A stretch of DNA of 64,000 bases from Arthrobacter ipis. GTDB lineage: Bacteria > Actinomycetota > Actinomycetes > Actinomycetales > Micrococcaceae. Position numbers and translations under genes: made by a program. The notes below the pieces were generated by a model, which was not told the DNA's origin, searched no databases, and saw only the letters and a program-made list of their open reading frames with translations. Position 1 is the stretch's first letter; every line of letters begins with the position of its first letter. The stretch is from positions 186,001-250,000 of the forward strand of contig NZ_JAAOXD010000002.1 in the NCBI RefSeq assembly GCF_014694315.1, read 5' to 3'. Positions 18,103 through 27,928 of this stretch are shown here, in pieces.

Positions 18103-18456
18103 ATGGACGAAAACCCGGCCACCGCTCCCCTCCCAGCTAACGGCCCGCTCGACGGCGACCCGGGGCTGCAGCCCGAGCGCACCGCGCTCGCCTGGGGCCG
18201 GACCCTCCTGACGCTGATTGCCGCGAGCGCGATGAGCCTTCGCTGGCTCCCGGACCAGGGGCCGTTCGTGCTGGCGATGTTCGGCCTCACCATCGCCGCC
18301 GGCAGCGGGATCTACCTGACCCAGCGGCGGCGCTACCGGCGCAGCGTCGAAGGGATCAGGGCGGGACGCCTGGCACCCGATGCCGCGGCGGTCTTCTGGA
18401 CCGCGGGCGCCTGCGTTGCCCTCGGAGCGGTTGGCGTCTGGCTGGTGCTGTCCTGA
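18103..18456 (+). CDS. Second DUF202-type membrane protein
   Basis: 117 residues from an ATG 3 bases after the preceding stop. It has the shorter DUF202 motif LQPERTALAWGRTLLTLIA, then two helices (SAMSLRWLPDQGPFVLAMFG and AVFWTAGACVALGAVGVWLV). The tandem YidH/DUF202 pair is a common arrangement in actinobacteria. Function unknown. Confidence 0.82.
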   Translation: MDENPATAPLPANGPLDGDPGLQPERTALAWGRTLLTLIAASAMSLRWLPDQGPFVLAMFGLTIAAGSGIYLTQRRRYRRSVEGIRAGRLAPDAAAVFWTAGACVALGAVGVWLVLS

Positions 18457-18605
18457 CCGGATGAGCGGCGCTTCATGAAAGCGCAATTTCAAAGCCGACA
18501 AATTTAATGCTGAAAAAAGACTGCCACGCTTGTACGGTGAGGTGTGGGGCGAACTTAGTGCTGGTGCTGGGCCGGTTCAAGGATTCGCCGGACGTGGAGT
18601 TGACC

Positions 18606-19001
18606 ATGACCAGCTTGGGAGTGGCAGTCGTTGTTGAGGACGACGCGGATATGCGGAACCTTCTTCGGGCAGTCCTCGAGCAGACGGGATTTGCCGTTTA
18701 CACTGCGGCCAGCGGGCTTGAGGGGGTCGATCTGGTGCGGCGCCGGCACCCCCGCGTTGTTACTGTCGACGTCGGCCTTCCTGACGTCGATGGTTTCGAA
18801 GTCCTGCGGCGCATCCGGCGGTTCAGCTCCGCCCGGGTGGTGATGCTCACGGGCCGCGCCGACGAATCGGATATCGATGAAGCGCTGCACTGCGGGGCGG
18901 ACGAGTACGTCACGAAGCCGTTCCGGCCCAGGGAACTGCGAACCAGGATCGAGGCGCTGCTTGCCGCCGGGACCGCGGGCCCGGTCCACCATGCGGTATA
19001 G
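18606..19001 (+). CDS. Stand-alone receiver-domain response regulator
   Basis: 131 residues from the ATG after GGAG. It is only a CheY-like domain: acidic pocket E11 D12 D13, phosphoacceptor D55 (VVTVDVGLPD), T82 and K104 (TKPFRPRE). There is no DNA-binding or enzymatic output, and no histidine kinase nearby. Its paralogue at 62331 has D55 and K104 at the same positions. It converges on an EAL protein, so a partner role there is possible but unproven. Confidence 0.88.
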   Translation: MTSLGVAVVVEDDADMRNLLRAVLEQTGFAVYTAASGLEGVDLVRRRHPRVVTVDVGLPDVDGFEVLRRIRRFSSARVVMLTGRADESDIDEALHCGADEYVTKPFRPRELRTRIEALLAAGTAGPVHHAV

Positions 19002-19045
19002 CTGAAACCTTGCCGCTTCGCCGATAACCCGCCACCGACGCCGGG

Positions 19046-20143
19046 CTAATCCGCGGGCGGCCTTCCGGCCCGGCGCCGGCCATGACGGCCAGGAGCCCCG
19101 GATGCGGTGGCCGGACCCGCCCAGGCAGCCCATTCCTGCGCGTCAACCGTGGGCCGGCCCAGGAAGTGGCCCTGGCCCACGGCAACTGCCAACCGGGTCA
19201 GGACTGTCAGCTCATCGGCGGTTTCGATGCCCACCGCAGCCAGTTCCGCGCCGGTCTGCCGTCCGAATTCGACCATGTCGGCCACCAGGTACTGACGGCT
19301 TGGGTCCCGGTGGATCTCCTCGACCAGATCACGGCCTATTTTGATGACATCCGGCCGGAGGGAGCGGATGTGGCGCATGGACGCAGCGTCCGTGCCGGCC
19401 TCATCAACTGCCAGACGCAGGCCGGAACGGCGCATCGGCGCCAGGACGTCCAGAAGCGGGCCCAACTGGCCGCCCTGAAGCGGTTCGGTGAGTTCCAGGA
19501 CGATGCGGGAAAGCTCCAGAGGTGCATGATGGAGGAATCCGGGAAGCCGGGGATCGAGGCATACCGCCGGGGAGACGTTCAATGCGACGGCCAGTTGGGG
19601 CGGAAGTTCCTGGGCCGCGGCCACGGCCGACTGCAGCGCCGAGAACTCCAGATCCGCTCCCAACCCGGCCGCGGTGGCATTCTTGAACCAGGACCCTGCA
19701 CTGCCGCCACCTTCCCACACAAAGCGCGTCAGGGCCTCGGCGCCGATCACACCCTTGCTGGCTAAATCGTGGACCGGCTGGAAAGCCGTGACCAGCATGC
19801 CCCCGTGCAGGACCGCTTCAATCGCCGCCCGGTCCCGGGCGGCGACGTCCATAGGATCACCGTCCTGCAGAACACTTGCATCCCGTTTGTCCGGCTTGGT
19901 CCGGCCGCTGGCCCGCCTGGCAAGGGAGCGGCTAAAGATCAGGTGCTCGTGCAGTGCGGCCTCCGGATGTCCCGGGTGCGCTGCGACGTGCTCACGCAAC
20001 CGCTCACGGACCTCAGCCCCTTCCGGATCCGTACCGGCCAGGACCGCCTCGATGATCTCACGCGCCTGCGCCCGCACCAGAGGGACCTCATCGGCGGTCT
20101 CCCCCACCCAGCCGTCATCCTCGGGGAACGGACTATCAACCAA
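19046..20143 (-). CDS. EAL-domain protein, probably degenerate phosphodiesterase
   Basis: About 365 residues from TTG 20143, which has GAGGAG at 6 bases; the frame extends upstream but reads like non-coding DNA. N-terminal acidic helical part (1-100), then an EAL domain: FQPVHDLASKGVIGAEALTRF, ALNVSPAV, VLELTEPL, LRLAVDEAGTD, DVIKIGRDLV, GIETADELT and GQGHFLGRP. The EAL signature is present but the metal-binding DDFGTG is DEAGTD and EGVE is VGIE, so c-di-GMP hydrolysis is doubtful; it may bind c-di-GMP or signal by contact. Confidence 0.8.
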   Translation of the reverse strand: MVDSPFPEDDGWVGETADEVPLVRAQAREIIEAVLAGTDPEGAEVRERLREHVAAHPGHPEAALHEHLIFSRSLARRASGRTKPDKRDASVLQDGDPMDVAARDRAAIEAVLHGGMLVTAFQPVHDLASKGVIGAEALTRFVWEGGGSAGSWFKNATAAGLGADLEFSALQSAVAAAQELPPQLAVALNVSPAVCLDPRLPGFLHHAPLELSRIVLELTEPLQGGQLGPLLDVLAPMRRSGLRLAVDEAGTDAASMRHIRSLRPDVIKIGRDLVEEIHRDPSRQYLVADMVEFGRQTGAELAAVGIETADELTVLTRLAVAVGQGHFLGRPTVDAQEWAAWAGPATASGAPGRHGRRRAGRPPAD

Positions 20144-20369
20144 TGGGCACTCCTCAAGTTCCGGCTCATGTGCCGCTGGCCGCGCCTTCCTGCTGCGCAG
20201 CGGGATCCCTCCCCCGTGCTGGGCACTGAATGCATCATAAAGGCACCCGCTAAAATTAGTCAGTCCTGCGGACTCAGACTCCGCGATCTGGGTACATGCA
20301 GGGCCAGCTAGATGCAGCCAGGATGACGGTCGAAGCCGGAAGTGCCGGGGACAATTTCCCTTGTCCGGG

Positions 20370-21575
20370 TCACGCCACAGCGGCGAGACGTGTGCGGCTG
20401 GCGGACCAGACGGCCAGTGCCACAAGAGTAAGGACGAGGGCGGCGAATATGACGGCGGTCCAGCCGCCCGCACTCCACAGCGGCCCGGACATGGCCGACC
20501 CGGCCGCGCCGCCGATGAAGTTACTCACCACCACAGCGGTGTTGAGTCTGCTGCGCGCCGACCCCGGGAGGGTCAGGAGCCGGGTCTGGCTGAGGACCAG
20601 GTTCGCCTGCGCGGCGACATCAAGCAGGATCACAATGACGATCAGTCCGATGATCGAGCCGCTGGCGAGCCAGGCACCGGCCAGGCTCAGGGCGAGCAGT
20701 GCCAGCGCGGCGCCCGTGGCAGGAACGGACCAGCCCCGGTCGTGGATGGCGCCGGCCCTCCTGGCGGCGAGGGCGCCGGCCAGCCCGGCCAGCCCGAGCA
20801 GCCCGATCTGCCCCACGGAGTACGAGAACGGCGGCGCGGCGAGCAGGAACGTCAGCGATGTCCAGAACAGGGAGAAGACTGTGAAGCCGAGCCCGCTGAT
20901 CAGCAGGGTGGGCGGCACGGCGCGGTATTGCGCCACGGTGGTGAACACGGAGCCGAGCAGCCGCGCATAGCGGATCGGCTCCCGCGGTTCCAGACGCGGG
21001 ATGAGTGCGTACAGCACCACCGCGAGGGCCACGGCGAGGACGGCGGCGATGACGTAAATGGCCCGCCAGCCGAACGCTTCCGCTACGAGGCCGCTCACGG
21101 TGCGGGAGAGAAGGATGCCGATCAGAGCTCCGGAGGCGATCGTTCCGACGACCCGGCCGCGCTGCTCCGGTGCCGCAAGCTCGCTCGCCAAGGGCGAGAG
21201 GAGCTGCGCCGACACGGTGGTGAGTCCCACGCCGCCCAAGGCGCCGAGGAGGAGCGAGAAACTCGGTGCCGCCGCCCCGAGGAGCATGAGCGACGACACC
21301 GCGAGCACCGCAGGGATGAGCTTGCGCCGGTTCAGGACATCACCGAGTGGAACCACGAGGAAGATGCCGAGCGCATAACCGATCTGGGTGACGGTGACGA
21401 GCGTGGCCGCACTCGAGGAGGCCACGCCGAGCGACCCGGCGATCTCTTCGATCAGTGGCTGGGCCCAGTAAAGATTTCCAACGGCGAGCCCGCCGGCGAT
21501 GGCGAAGACGATGGTCCGGGTCCGGGTCATGCCGGCGGCAGGAGTAGTGACAGTAGTAGTAGACACGCATTCCAT
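20370..21575 (-). CDS. MFS efflux transporter
   Basis: 401 residues from ATG 21575 (GTG 21566 is a rival start). About 12 transmembrane helices. Motif A-like loop LGDVLNRRKLIP follows helix 2, and GYALGIFLVVPLG and GWRAIYVIAA are typical of the DHA1 drug/sugar exporter branch (YnfM/CmlA-like). The divergent XRE gene 108 bases away probably controls it, so it is most likely an efflux pump for an unknown small molecule. Confidence 0.85.
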   Translation of the reverse strand: MECVSTTTVTTPAAGMTRTRTIVFAIAGGLAVGNLYWAQPLIEEIAGSLGVASSSAATLVTVTQIGYALGIFLVVPLGDVLNRRKLIPAVLAVSSLMLLGAAAPSFSLLLGALGGVGLTTVSAQLLSPLASELAAPEQRGRVVGTIASGALIGILLSRTVSGLVAEAFGWRAIYVIAAVLAVALAVVLYALIPRLEPREPIRYARLLGSVFTTVAQYRAVPPTLLISGLGFTVFSLFWTSLTFLLAAPPFSYSVGQIGLLGLAGLAGALAARRAGAIHDRGWSVPATGAALALLALSLAGAWLASGSIIGLIVIVILLDVAAQANLVLSQTRLLTLPGSARSRLNTAVVVSNFIGGAAGSAMSGPLWSAGGWTAVIFAALVLTLVALAVWSASRTRLAAVA

Positions 21576-21683
21576 TTCACCGCCTGGCAGGGGGCTGTGG
21601 CAGTGCGGCTTTGTCATGGGTCCGGCGTGCCTAGTCACGGCAGACCCTCCCGCCGGTGTGCCGCCGGGAGTAGCGTGGTTGGC

Positions 21684-22586
21684 ATGGACTATCAGGCGGA
21701 GCTACAGGGATTCCTCACGTCGCGCCGCCACCGGCTCACCCCCGGGCAGGCCGGCTTGCCGCCGTATCCGGGGATCCGCCGGGTCCCCGGGCTGCGCCGC
21801 GAGGAGGTCGCCCAGCTCGCGGCAATCAGCACCGACTACTACACCCGCCTCGAGCGCGGAAAGATCACCGGGGTCTCGGACGAGGTGCTCGAGGCGATAG
21901 CACGCGCCCTCCAGCTCGGTGACGTGGAACGCGACCACCTCATGTCCCTGGCGCGCGCGATCCGCCCCTCGCCTGCGGCACGTCGGCCCCGGAAGGCCAA
22001 ACCACGCGTCCGGCCCCAGCTCCAGCGGGTACTCGACACGTTCGCGGCGCCGGCTTACATCCAGAACAGCCGCCTGGACCTCGTGGCCGCGAACTCGACC
22101 GGCTGGTCGCTGTTCCCCCACGCCCAGGAGGCCGGGCCCGGGCAGTTCAACCACCTGCGCTTCCTGTTCCTCGATCCCCGGGCCCGCGACTTTTACCGGG
22201 ACTGGAACATGGGGACAAGCAACTCCGTCTCCCTGCTGCGCGCTGCCGTGGCCCATGACCCCGACGACGAGGAGAGCATGAAACTCGTGGGCGAGCTCTC
22301 CATGAAGAGCGACAGGTTCCGGAGCCTGTGGGCAGCCCATGACGTGCTTCGGTTCCGGCACGGGGCGAAAAAGTATCACCACCCGCTCGTCGGTGACCTC
22401 GATTTCGACTTCGAATCCTTCGAGGTCAGCGGCGAACCGGACCTGCTCATGGTCGTCTACGTCATCGAGCCCCACTCACCAACTGCCGAGGCTATGCAAC
22501 TCCTCGCCAACTGGACAGGCACCGGTCAAGGCAATGCGGTTGAACACTCCCGCAGTGATGCAGGCGCGGATCCGCGAGCGCGCTGA
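21684..22586 (+). CDS. XRE-family regulator with MmyB-like ligand-binding domain
   Basis: 300 residues. The N-terminal helix-turn-helix (residues 10-75) has PGLRREEVAQLAAISTDYYT and LERGKITGVSDEVLEAIARAL. The C-terminal MmyB-like domain has APAYIQNSRLDLVAANSTGW, LRFLFLDPRARDFYRDW and the final FEVSGEPDLLMVVYVIEP. This very common actinobacterial family binds a fatty-acid-like ligand. It is divergent from the MFS pump and probably regulates it and itself. Confidence 0.9.
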   Translation: MDYQAELQGFLTSRRHRLTPGQAGLPPYPGIRRVPGLRREEVAQLAAISTDYYTRLERGKITGVSDEVLEAIARALQLGDVERDHLMSLARAIRPSPAARRPRKAKPRVRPQLQRVLDTFAAPAYIQNSRLDLVAANSTGWSLFPHAQEAGPGQFNHLRFLFLDPRARDFYRDWNMGTSNSVSLLRAAVAHDPDDEESMKLVGELSMKSDRFRSLWAAHDVLRFRHGAKKYHHPLVGDLDFDFESFEVSGEPDLLMVVYVIEPHSPTAEAMQLLANWTGTGQGNAVEHSRSDAGADPRAR

Positions 22587-22811
22587 CGGGTGCCCCCACC
22601 CGCTGTCCGTTGTCCGGTGCTGCTGGCGACTCTATACTGTGGACACCGCGAGCCGTTCCGGTGCATTGGCGGCCTGATCGTATCCCCCGGACGGCGACAC
22701 CCGCCGGCTGCCTACTGGGACGGGTATCGCCCTGCAGCGCCGACCCCGGCGGGAACCATTCCACTACTGGACCAGGGGTACCAGCCCCCTTGGCACGGAA
22801 GCAGCAGACCG

Positions 22812-24242
22812 ATGAGCACAAGGCACCAGACGGAGCAGAACGGCGAAACGGACGGCGCCCTGCAGGAGTTGCGCAGGCACCTGGCGGGGCGGGTGATCGA
22901 ACCGCAGGACCCGTTGTACGACGAAGCCCGGGCGGTCTGGAACGGCATGATCGACGTCCGTCCGCGGGCCGTCATCCGGGCCGGAGCCGTCGGAGACATC
23001 GATGCCGTCCTGCAGACGGCACGCAGCACCGGCTTGCCGCTTGCCGTACGCGGGGGCGGGCACAACATTGCCGGGCATGGGACTGTCGACGGCGGTCTGG
23101 TGCTGGATCTGGGCCAGTTGCGCAACGTGGAGGTCGACGTCGAACTCCGGCTCGTAACCGTGGAGCCCGGGGCGACACTGGCAGACGTGGACCGGGCCAC
23201 CGCCGTGCACGGACTGGCCGTGCCGCTGGGGGTGATCAGTGCCACCGGGGTTTCGGGGCTGACCCTCGGCGGCGGGGTGGGCTGGCTGACCCGGTCCAAC
23301 GGCCTGAGCCTCGACAACCTGGACAGCGCCGACGTCGTTACGGCCACCGGAGAGCACCTGCACGCCAGCGAACAGCAGAACCCCGAGCTGTTCTGGGGAT
23401 TGCGCGGCGGGGGCGGCAACTTTGGGGTGGTCGCGTCCTTCACCTTCCGCGCCCGGCCGCTGCCGGCTGCCGTGCTGGGTGGAAACTTCTTCTACCACCC
23501 CACGCGCTGGAAGAGCGCGCTGAGCGCCTTCGACCGGTGGACGCGGGACCTGCCCGCGGAGATGAACCCGATCGTCTCCTTCCTGGTGCTCCCGCCCGAC
23601 TTCGGGATGGGCGAGGAGCCGTGGATGATCATCGGCTTCGCCTGGACTTCGGAGGATCACCAGCCCGGGCTCGAGCTGATCGGGCAGCTGCGCGGGGCCG
23701 CGCCACCGGACGCGGAGGAAGTGGGGCCGGCCGCCTGGCTGGAGTGGCAGACTGCCATGGACAGCCTTTTTCCCAAGGGCTCCCGCGGGTACTGGAAGAA
23801 CGTGTCCTTCTCCCGGCTGGACGATGTGGCCATCGACGTTCTGACAGGTTTCGCCTCAGAGGTGACATGGTCCGGGACCGGGATCGATATCCACCACATG
23901 GAGGGGGCTTTCGGGCGGGTGCCCGAGGGGGCCACAGCGTTTCCCAACCGCTCGGCGAAGTACTGGCTGAACATCTACGGCTTCTGGCAGGACGCCGCGG
24001 AGGACGAGCGGCTGAGCGCCTTCGCCCGGAAGGCCTACGCCCTCATGCAGCCGTTCGGCGAGCACGGCCAGTACGTCAACTTCCTCGGCGCAGAAATCGG
24101 GCAGGACCCCATCGAGGCCGCACGCCAGGCCTACGGGGCGGACACCTATGACCGGCTGGTGGAGCTGAAGAACCGCTTCGACCCCCACAACCTTTTCCGC
24201 CTCAACCACAACATTGTGCCGACGTCGGCCGCGGAGGCCTAA
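22812..24242 (+). CDS. FAD-linked oxidoreductase, BBE (berberine-bridge) family
   Basis: 476 residues from ATG 22812; the upstream open frame contains no coding signal. The FAD domain has RGGGHNIAGHG, whose His takes the 8-alpha-histidyl FAD link, then TVEPGATLADVDRA, GLTLGGGVGWLTRSNGLSLDNL and GGGGNFGVVASF. The GGGVGWL motif has no Cys, so only one covalent flavin bond is expected. The end FDPHNLFRLNHNI is the BBE C terminus. Members oxidise sugars, aclacinomycin-like compounds or alkaloids; the substrate is unknown. Confidence 0.88.
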   Translation: MSTRHQTEQNGETDGALQELRRHLAGRVIEPQDPLYDEARAVWNGMIDVRPRAVIRAGAVGDIDAVLQTARSTGLPLAVRGGGHNIAGHGTVDGGLVLDLGQLRNVEVDVELRLVTVEPGATLADVDRATAVHGLAVPLGVISATGVSGLTLGGGVGWLTRSNGLSLDNLDSADVVTATGEHLHASEQQNPELFWGLRGGGGNFGVVASFTFRARPLPAAVLGGNFFYHPTRWKSALSAFDRWTRDLPAEMNPIVSFLVLPPDFGMGEEPWMIIGFAWTSEDHQPGLELIGQLRGAAPPDAEEVGPAAWLEWQTAMDSLFPKGSRGYWKNVSFSRLDDVAIDVLTGFASEVTWSGTGIDIHHMEGAFGRVPEGATAFPNRSAKYWLNIYGFWQDAAEDERLSAFARKAYALMQPFGEHGQYVNFLGAEIGQDPIEAARQAYGADTYDRLVELKNRFDPHNLFRLNHNIVPTSAAEA

Positions 24243-24332
24243 GCCGGGGCGCTCCCCCCAAATAGGTGGAGTTCCACGCAAGAAGGCAGCAGGGCCTAGG
24301 AAAATCGCAATGTCCCCTTAGCAAAGTGAGTG

Positions 24333-24369
24333 CGGGGGCTCAATTACACATGATTTTTCACTGCCCCCG
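24333..24369 (+). promoter_or_regulatory. GC arms around an AT-rich loop ahead of the secreted mosaic gene
   Basis: CGGGGGC at 24333-24339 and GCCCCCG at 24363-24369 could pair around an AT-rich 23-base loop, ending 30 bases before the start of the 1165-residue protein. It may be a 5'-UTR hairpin or part of the promoter. Only the inverted repeat itself is certain. Confidence 0.35.
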
Positions 24370-24399
24370 TCAGCAAATATGCCAACAGGGGGGCACACC

Positions 24400-27300
24400 A
24401 TGAGAGTTGGGCATCAAGACAAAATCGTGCGGTCCAAAAACCGCACCGCAAAACGCCGCAGCGCACTGGGCGCGGCAGTCGTGGGCGCCGTCATGCTGTC
24501 TGGGCTGAGCGTCCTGCCGCCGGCCGTCGCGGCACTGCCGGCCGGAGGTTCGGGACTGTCGCTCGCGGCGGTGGCGGGAATTCTGCCGGCGGCCCTACCC
24601 GCGGGTCCCGCTGGTGTGGGCCCGCTCGATCCGACCAACGGCTATCCGTACTGGTACGCCGACGGCGGAGATGCGGCCAAGGGGCTGGACCCCGTCCGGC
24701 TGGAACTGTGTCTTGACGCCCAGGACTGCCCGGTTATCGGCATCGACTACGATCCGAGCCAGCCGCTGGCAATTCCCGGGAACTTCCCGGAAGAATCCTT
24801 CTGGTGGTCTGCCGAATCATCGCTGACAATGCCTGGCGGCGAATCAGCGCGTCTGATCATGGCCCAGGAAGCGGCTTTTGCCAGCCTTGGGTCCGTGGCC
24901 CAAGGCCAGCAGAACGGGTTTGCCCGGCTACGGCTACGGCTCGACGACGGGGTGCCGGGCCAGCAGTACACCTTCACCCACCCGTACGGGGTTGAAGTCC
25001 TGACCGCAGACGACAGAGGCCGGATCCGCTTCACCGAAGACATCGGCTGTATGCAGCAACCGTGCACCTGGAACGAGCCGTCGAACGGACGCCTCGGCCC
25101 CTACCTGCGCTGGGACCCGGCCGTGGCACCGGCCGCGCCGGAAGGCTTCATCGGCGACCCGAACGTTGAACATGCGGTGGTGGGCAGCCCCAAGGGCACA
25201 GACTACTTCCAGGTGTCGGGCCCGAACGGGGCCGGCAACGCCGCGAGCGCCCGGACGGACCTGTTTGCCGTGCAGGGCAAAATCGCCACCTTGAAAGCCG
25301 GGGTAGACAAGCCTGGAGGCGTCTATAACTCCAAGCAGACGGTCAAGATCCAGGCTTCCCTGCCCGACAAGGCGAAGATCATCTACACGACGGACGGCAC
25401 CGATCCTGGCTTCAACGAAGACGGCACCGTCAGAGGTACGGAATTCGTGCCTGCCGCGGGCGACATAGCTGCGGCAGCCGCCGTCGAGCTGGCCACACCG
25501 GGCCTGACAACCCTGAAGTACATGGCAGTGGACCTTGAGAACAACGAGAAGGCCACCGCCGTCTACACCGAAGAATACGAACTCGACGCTACCCGGCCCT
25601 GGCTCGAGGCCAGTCCGAACGCGGCCGCAGGACCCCTTGCGGGACCGCAGACCGTAACCTTCACGGGGACCACGAACAACCCGTCCGTCGCACCGGACAT
25701 CTACTACACGACTGACGGTACGGTCCCAGGCCTGACGGAGGAAGGTGAACCGGCCGGCTCCACCCGCGAGTACACCGGTCCGATCCCCCTGGCCATGTCG
25801 ACCACCATCCGGGCGGTCGCCATCGACCCGGCCACCGGAACCGCGGGCGAGGTACGTTCGTTCCCGTTCAAGGTCCGCAACCTGTCCGAGGTCGGCCCGC
25901 TTGGCGAGCACGGTTTCCCCCTGTGGCTGAAGGACAACGGCGGGGTAGGCCAGGACCCGATCCAGCTGGACCTGTGTCTTAATGACCCGCTGTGCCCAGT
26001 GGTCGATGTCCTGCCCGATCCGGCGCAGCCGACATCCTGGCCTGACAACTTCCCGGGAGAGGCGTTCTGGTTCTCGTCCGACGCCGAAGTAACGGTGGGC
26101 GCCGAGGACATCCGGCTGACTCTGGCCTCGGAGGCGGCCTTCGGGGCGGACGCCGTTCAGGACAAAGCACAGATCGGCTTCGGCCGGGTCCGCGTCACCG
26201 GCGACGCAGTCTTCGAACCCGGCGCCACCTACCGGTTCACGCACCCCTACGGCGTCCTCGAACTGACGGCGGACATCGACGGCAACATCAACTACACGGA
26301 AGACCTGGGCGCCCTGAACTCCACCGGCGACTTCTCCGGGATGCTGGAGACCAGGATCGGACCGTTCCTCCGTTGGACCGAAGGTGCGCCTGAAGGCTAC
26401 CTCGGCGACGGCACCACGCCGCACGCCGTGACCGGCAGCCCCTATGCCACGAATGTCTTCAAGATCGAGAAGATTGTCTCAGCCGGGGGCGAGGTACTGG
26501 CCGACCCGGAGGTCCTCGGCGAGACCGACCAGTTCGTGGTCCAGGGCCGCAAGACTGGTGCGACCGCACCCGTGGCGCCCACTCCCACGGCAACCACGAC
26601 GGGCGGCGTGTTTGCCACCGACCAGCTCGTGGCGCTGACGGCCACTCCGGCGAATGCGCAGATCTTCTTCACCACCGACGGCACGGACCCGACGACGGCC
26701 AGCACGCTGTACACGGAACCGATTCCCATCACCACTGAGGGCGTGACCACTCTGAAGTTCATCGCCGTGACCTTTGGAATCGCTTCCGAAGTGAAGACGG
26801 AAACGTTCACCGTGGACAAGACAGCACCGGCCCTCACCGCCAATGTCGAGGGTAGCGAGGTCCCGGCCGGCACCGCCGTGACACTGTCGGCCAATGAGGA
26901 TGCATCCATCTTCTTCACCCTGGACGGCTCGGAGCCGACAGCCGACATCACCCGCTACTCGGCACCGGTGCAACTCGCGGCTGGCCAGACCCTGCGGGCC
27001 ATGGCCATCGATACCGCCGGCAACGCCAGCAGCATCGGCAGCTGGACCGCGGCCGCAGGAACCGGTGGCGGCACCCCCGGCGGCGAAACCCCCGGTGGTG
27101 GCACACCGGTTGTTCCGCCGGTCGAAGAACCTGTAACGACGGACGCCACCGGCCAGGATTTCAACGGCGACTCCAAGGCCGATCTCATCTCGACGGACAC
27201 GTCCGGCAGGCTGTGGCTGTACCCCGGCAACGGCAAGGGCGGCTTCTTGCCCAAGAAGCAGGCCGGCCAGGGCTGGAACAGCATGACCAGCGTGGTCAGC

Positions 27301-27897
27301 GCCGGCGACACCAACAGCGATGGCAAGGCTGACCTGGTGGCACGCGACGCGGGCGGCAAACTGTGGGTTTACGCAGGTTCCGGCACCGGCCGGTTCGCAG
27401 CGAAAAAGCAGATCAGTGGGGGCTGGAACATCATGACCAGCATTGTTGCCCCCGGCGACCTCAGCGGTGACCGCAAACCCGACCTGGTGGCCCGTGACAA
27501 GGCCGGCGCCCTCTGGCTCTACGCCGGTGATGACAGTGGCAAGTATGCGCCCAAAAAGAAGATCGGCTCGGGCTGGAACAGCATGACGATTGTCGGAGTC
27601 GGCGACACCACCAGCGACGGCAAGGCTGACCTGGTTGCCCGCGACAAGGCCGGCAACCTGTGGCTTTACGCCGGCAAGGGCAACGGCTTCGTGATGCCAA
27701 AGAAGAACATCGGCGTGGGCTGGAACAGCATGAGCCTGCTGATGGGACCCGGCGACTTCAGCGGCGACGGCAAGAAGGATCTGATCGCCCGGGACAAGAC
27801 CGGCAACCTGTGGCTCTATGCCGGCAAGGGCAACGGACATGTGCAGCCGAAGAAGAAGGTCGGCTGGGGCTGGAACATCATGAAGGACATCTTCTGA
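24400..27897 (+). CDS. Large secreted mosaic protein: duplicated unknown domain, CHB_HEX_C modules, FG-GAP-like repeats
   Basis: 1165 residues from ATG 24400 after GGGGGG. Signal peptide at about 23-45. Two copies of an unnamed domain (about 75-290 and 500-720) share PxW, a CxxxxxCPV motif, FWxS, and FTHPYGV...LTAD. Four chitobiase C-terminal-type segments carry TTDGTDPGF, TTDGTVPGL, TTDGTDPTT and TLDGSEPTA. After a Gly/Pro linker, five 49-residue repeats run from about 920 to the end (DFNGDSKADL, DTNSDGKADL and so on, with LWLYAG and GWNSM), like FG-GAP/tachylectin-type calcium-binding propeller blades. Probably a polysaccharide-binding exoprotein; no catalytic domain is seen. Confidence 0.8.
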   Translation: MRVGHQDKIVRSKNRTAKRRSALGAAVVGAVMLSGLSVLPPAVAALPAGGSGLSLAAVAGILPAALPAGPAGVGPLDPTNGYPYWYADGGDAAKGLDPVRLELCLDAQDCPVIGIDYDPSQPLAIPGNFPEESFWWSAESSLTMPGGESARLIMAQEAAFASLGSVAQGQQNGFARLRLRLDDGVPGQQYTFTHPYGVEVLTADDRGRIRFTEDIGCMQQPCTWNEPSNGRLGPYLRWDPAVAPAAPEGFIGDPNVEHAVVGSPKGTDYFQVSGPNGAGNAASARTDLFAVQGKIATLKAGVDKPGGVYNSKQTVKIQASLPDKAKIIYTTDGTDPGFNEDGTVRGTEFVPAAGDIAAAAAVELATPGLTTLKYMAVDLENNEKATAVYTEEYELDATRPWLEASPNAAAGPLAGPQTVTFTGTTNNPSVAPDIYYTTDGTVPGLTEEGEPAGSTREYTGPIPLAMSTTIRAVAIDPATGTAGEVRSFPFKVRNLSEVGPLGEHGFPLWLKDNGGVGQDPIQLDLCLNDPLCPVVDVLPDPAQPTSWPDNFPGEAFWFSSDAEVTVGAEDIRLTLASEAAFGADAVQDKAQIGFGRVRVTGDAVFEPGATYRFTHPYGVLELTADIDGNINYTEDLGALNSTGDFSGMLETRIGPFLRWTEGAPEGYLGDGTTPHAVTGSPYATNVFKIEKIVSAGGEVLADPEVLGETDQFVVQGRKTGATAPVAPTPTATTTGGVFATDQLVALTATPANAQIFFTTDGTDPTTASTLYTEPIPITTEGVTTLKFIAVTFGIASEVKTETFTVDKTAPALTANVEGSEVPAGTAVTLSANEDASIFFTLDGSEPTADITRYSAPVQLAAGQTLRAMAIDTAGNASSIGSWTAAAGTGGGTPGGETPGGGTPVVPPVEEPVTTDATGQDFNGDSKADLISTDTSGRLWLYPGNGKGGFLPKKQAGQGWNSMTSVVSAGDTNSDGKADLVARDAGGKLWVYAGSGTGRFAAKKQISGGWNIMTSIVAPGDLSGDRKPDLVARDKAGALWLYAGDDSGKYAPKKKIGSGWNSMTIVGVGDTTSDGKADLVARDKAGNLWLYAGKGNGFVMPKKNIGVGWNSMSLLMGPGDFSGDGKKDLIARDKTGNLWLYAGKGNGHVQPKKKVGWGWNIMKDIF

Positions 27898-27928
27898 TCC
27901 CTTCCTGACCACCCACATCCGAACAAGC

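Noticed and set aside
20361..21683. Long plus-strand open frame in front of the XRE regulator
   Set aside because: It is opposite the MFS gene, has shadow composition (Gly/Arg/Asp-rich, no fold), and the XRE start at 21684 is well defined.
22610..24151. 513-codon plus-strand frame overlapping the FAD oxidoreductase
   Set aside because: Arg/Gly/Ala-rich alternative frame of a GC-rich gene; the BBE protein in the other frame has all family motifs.
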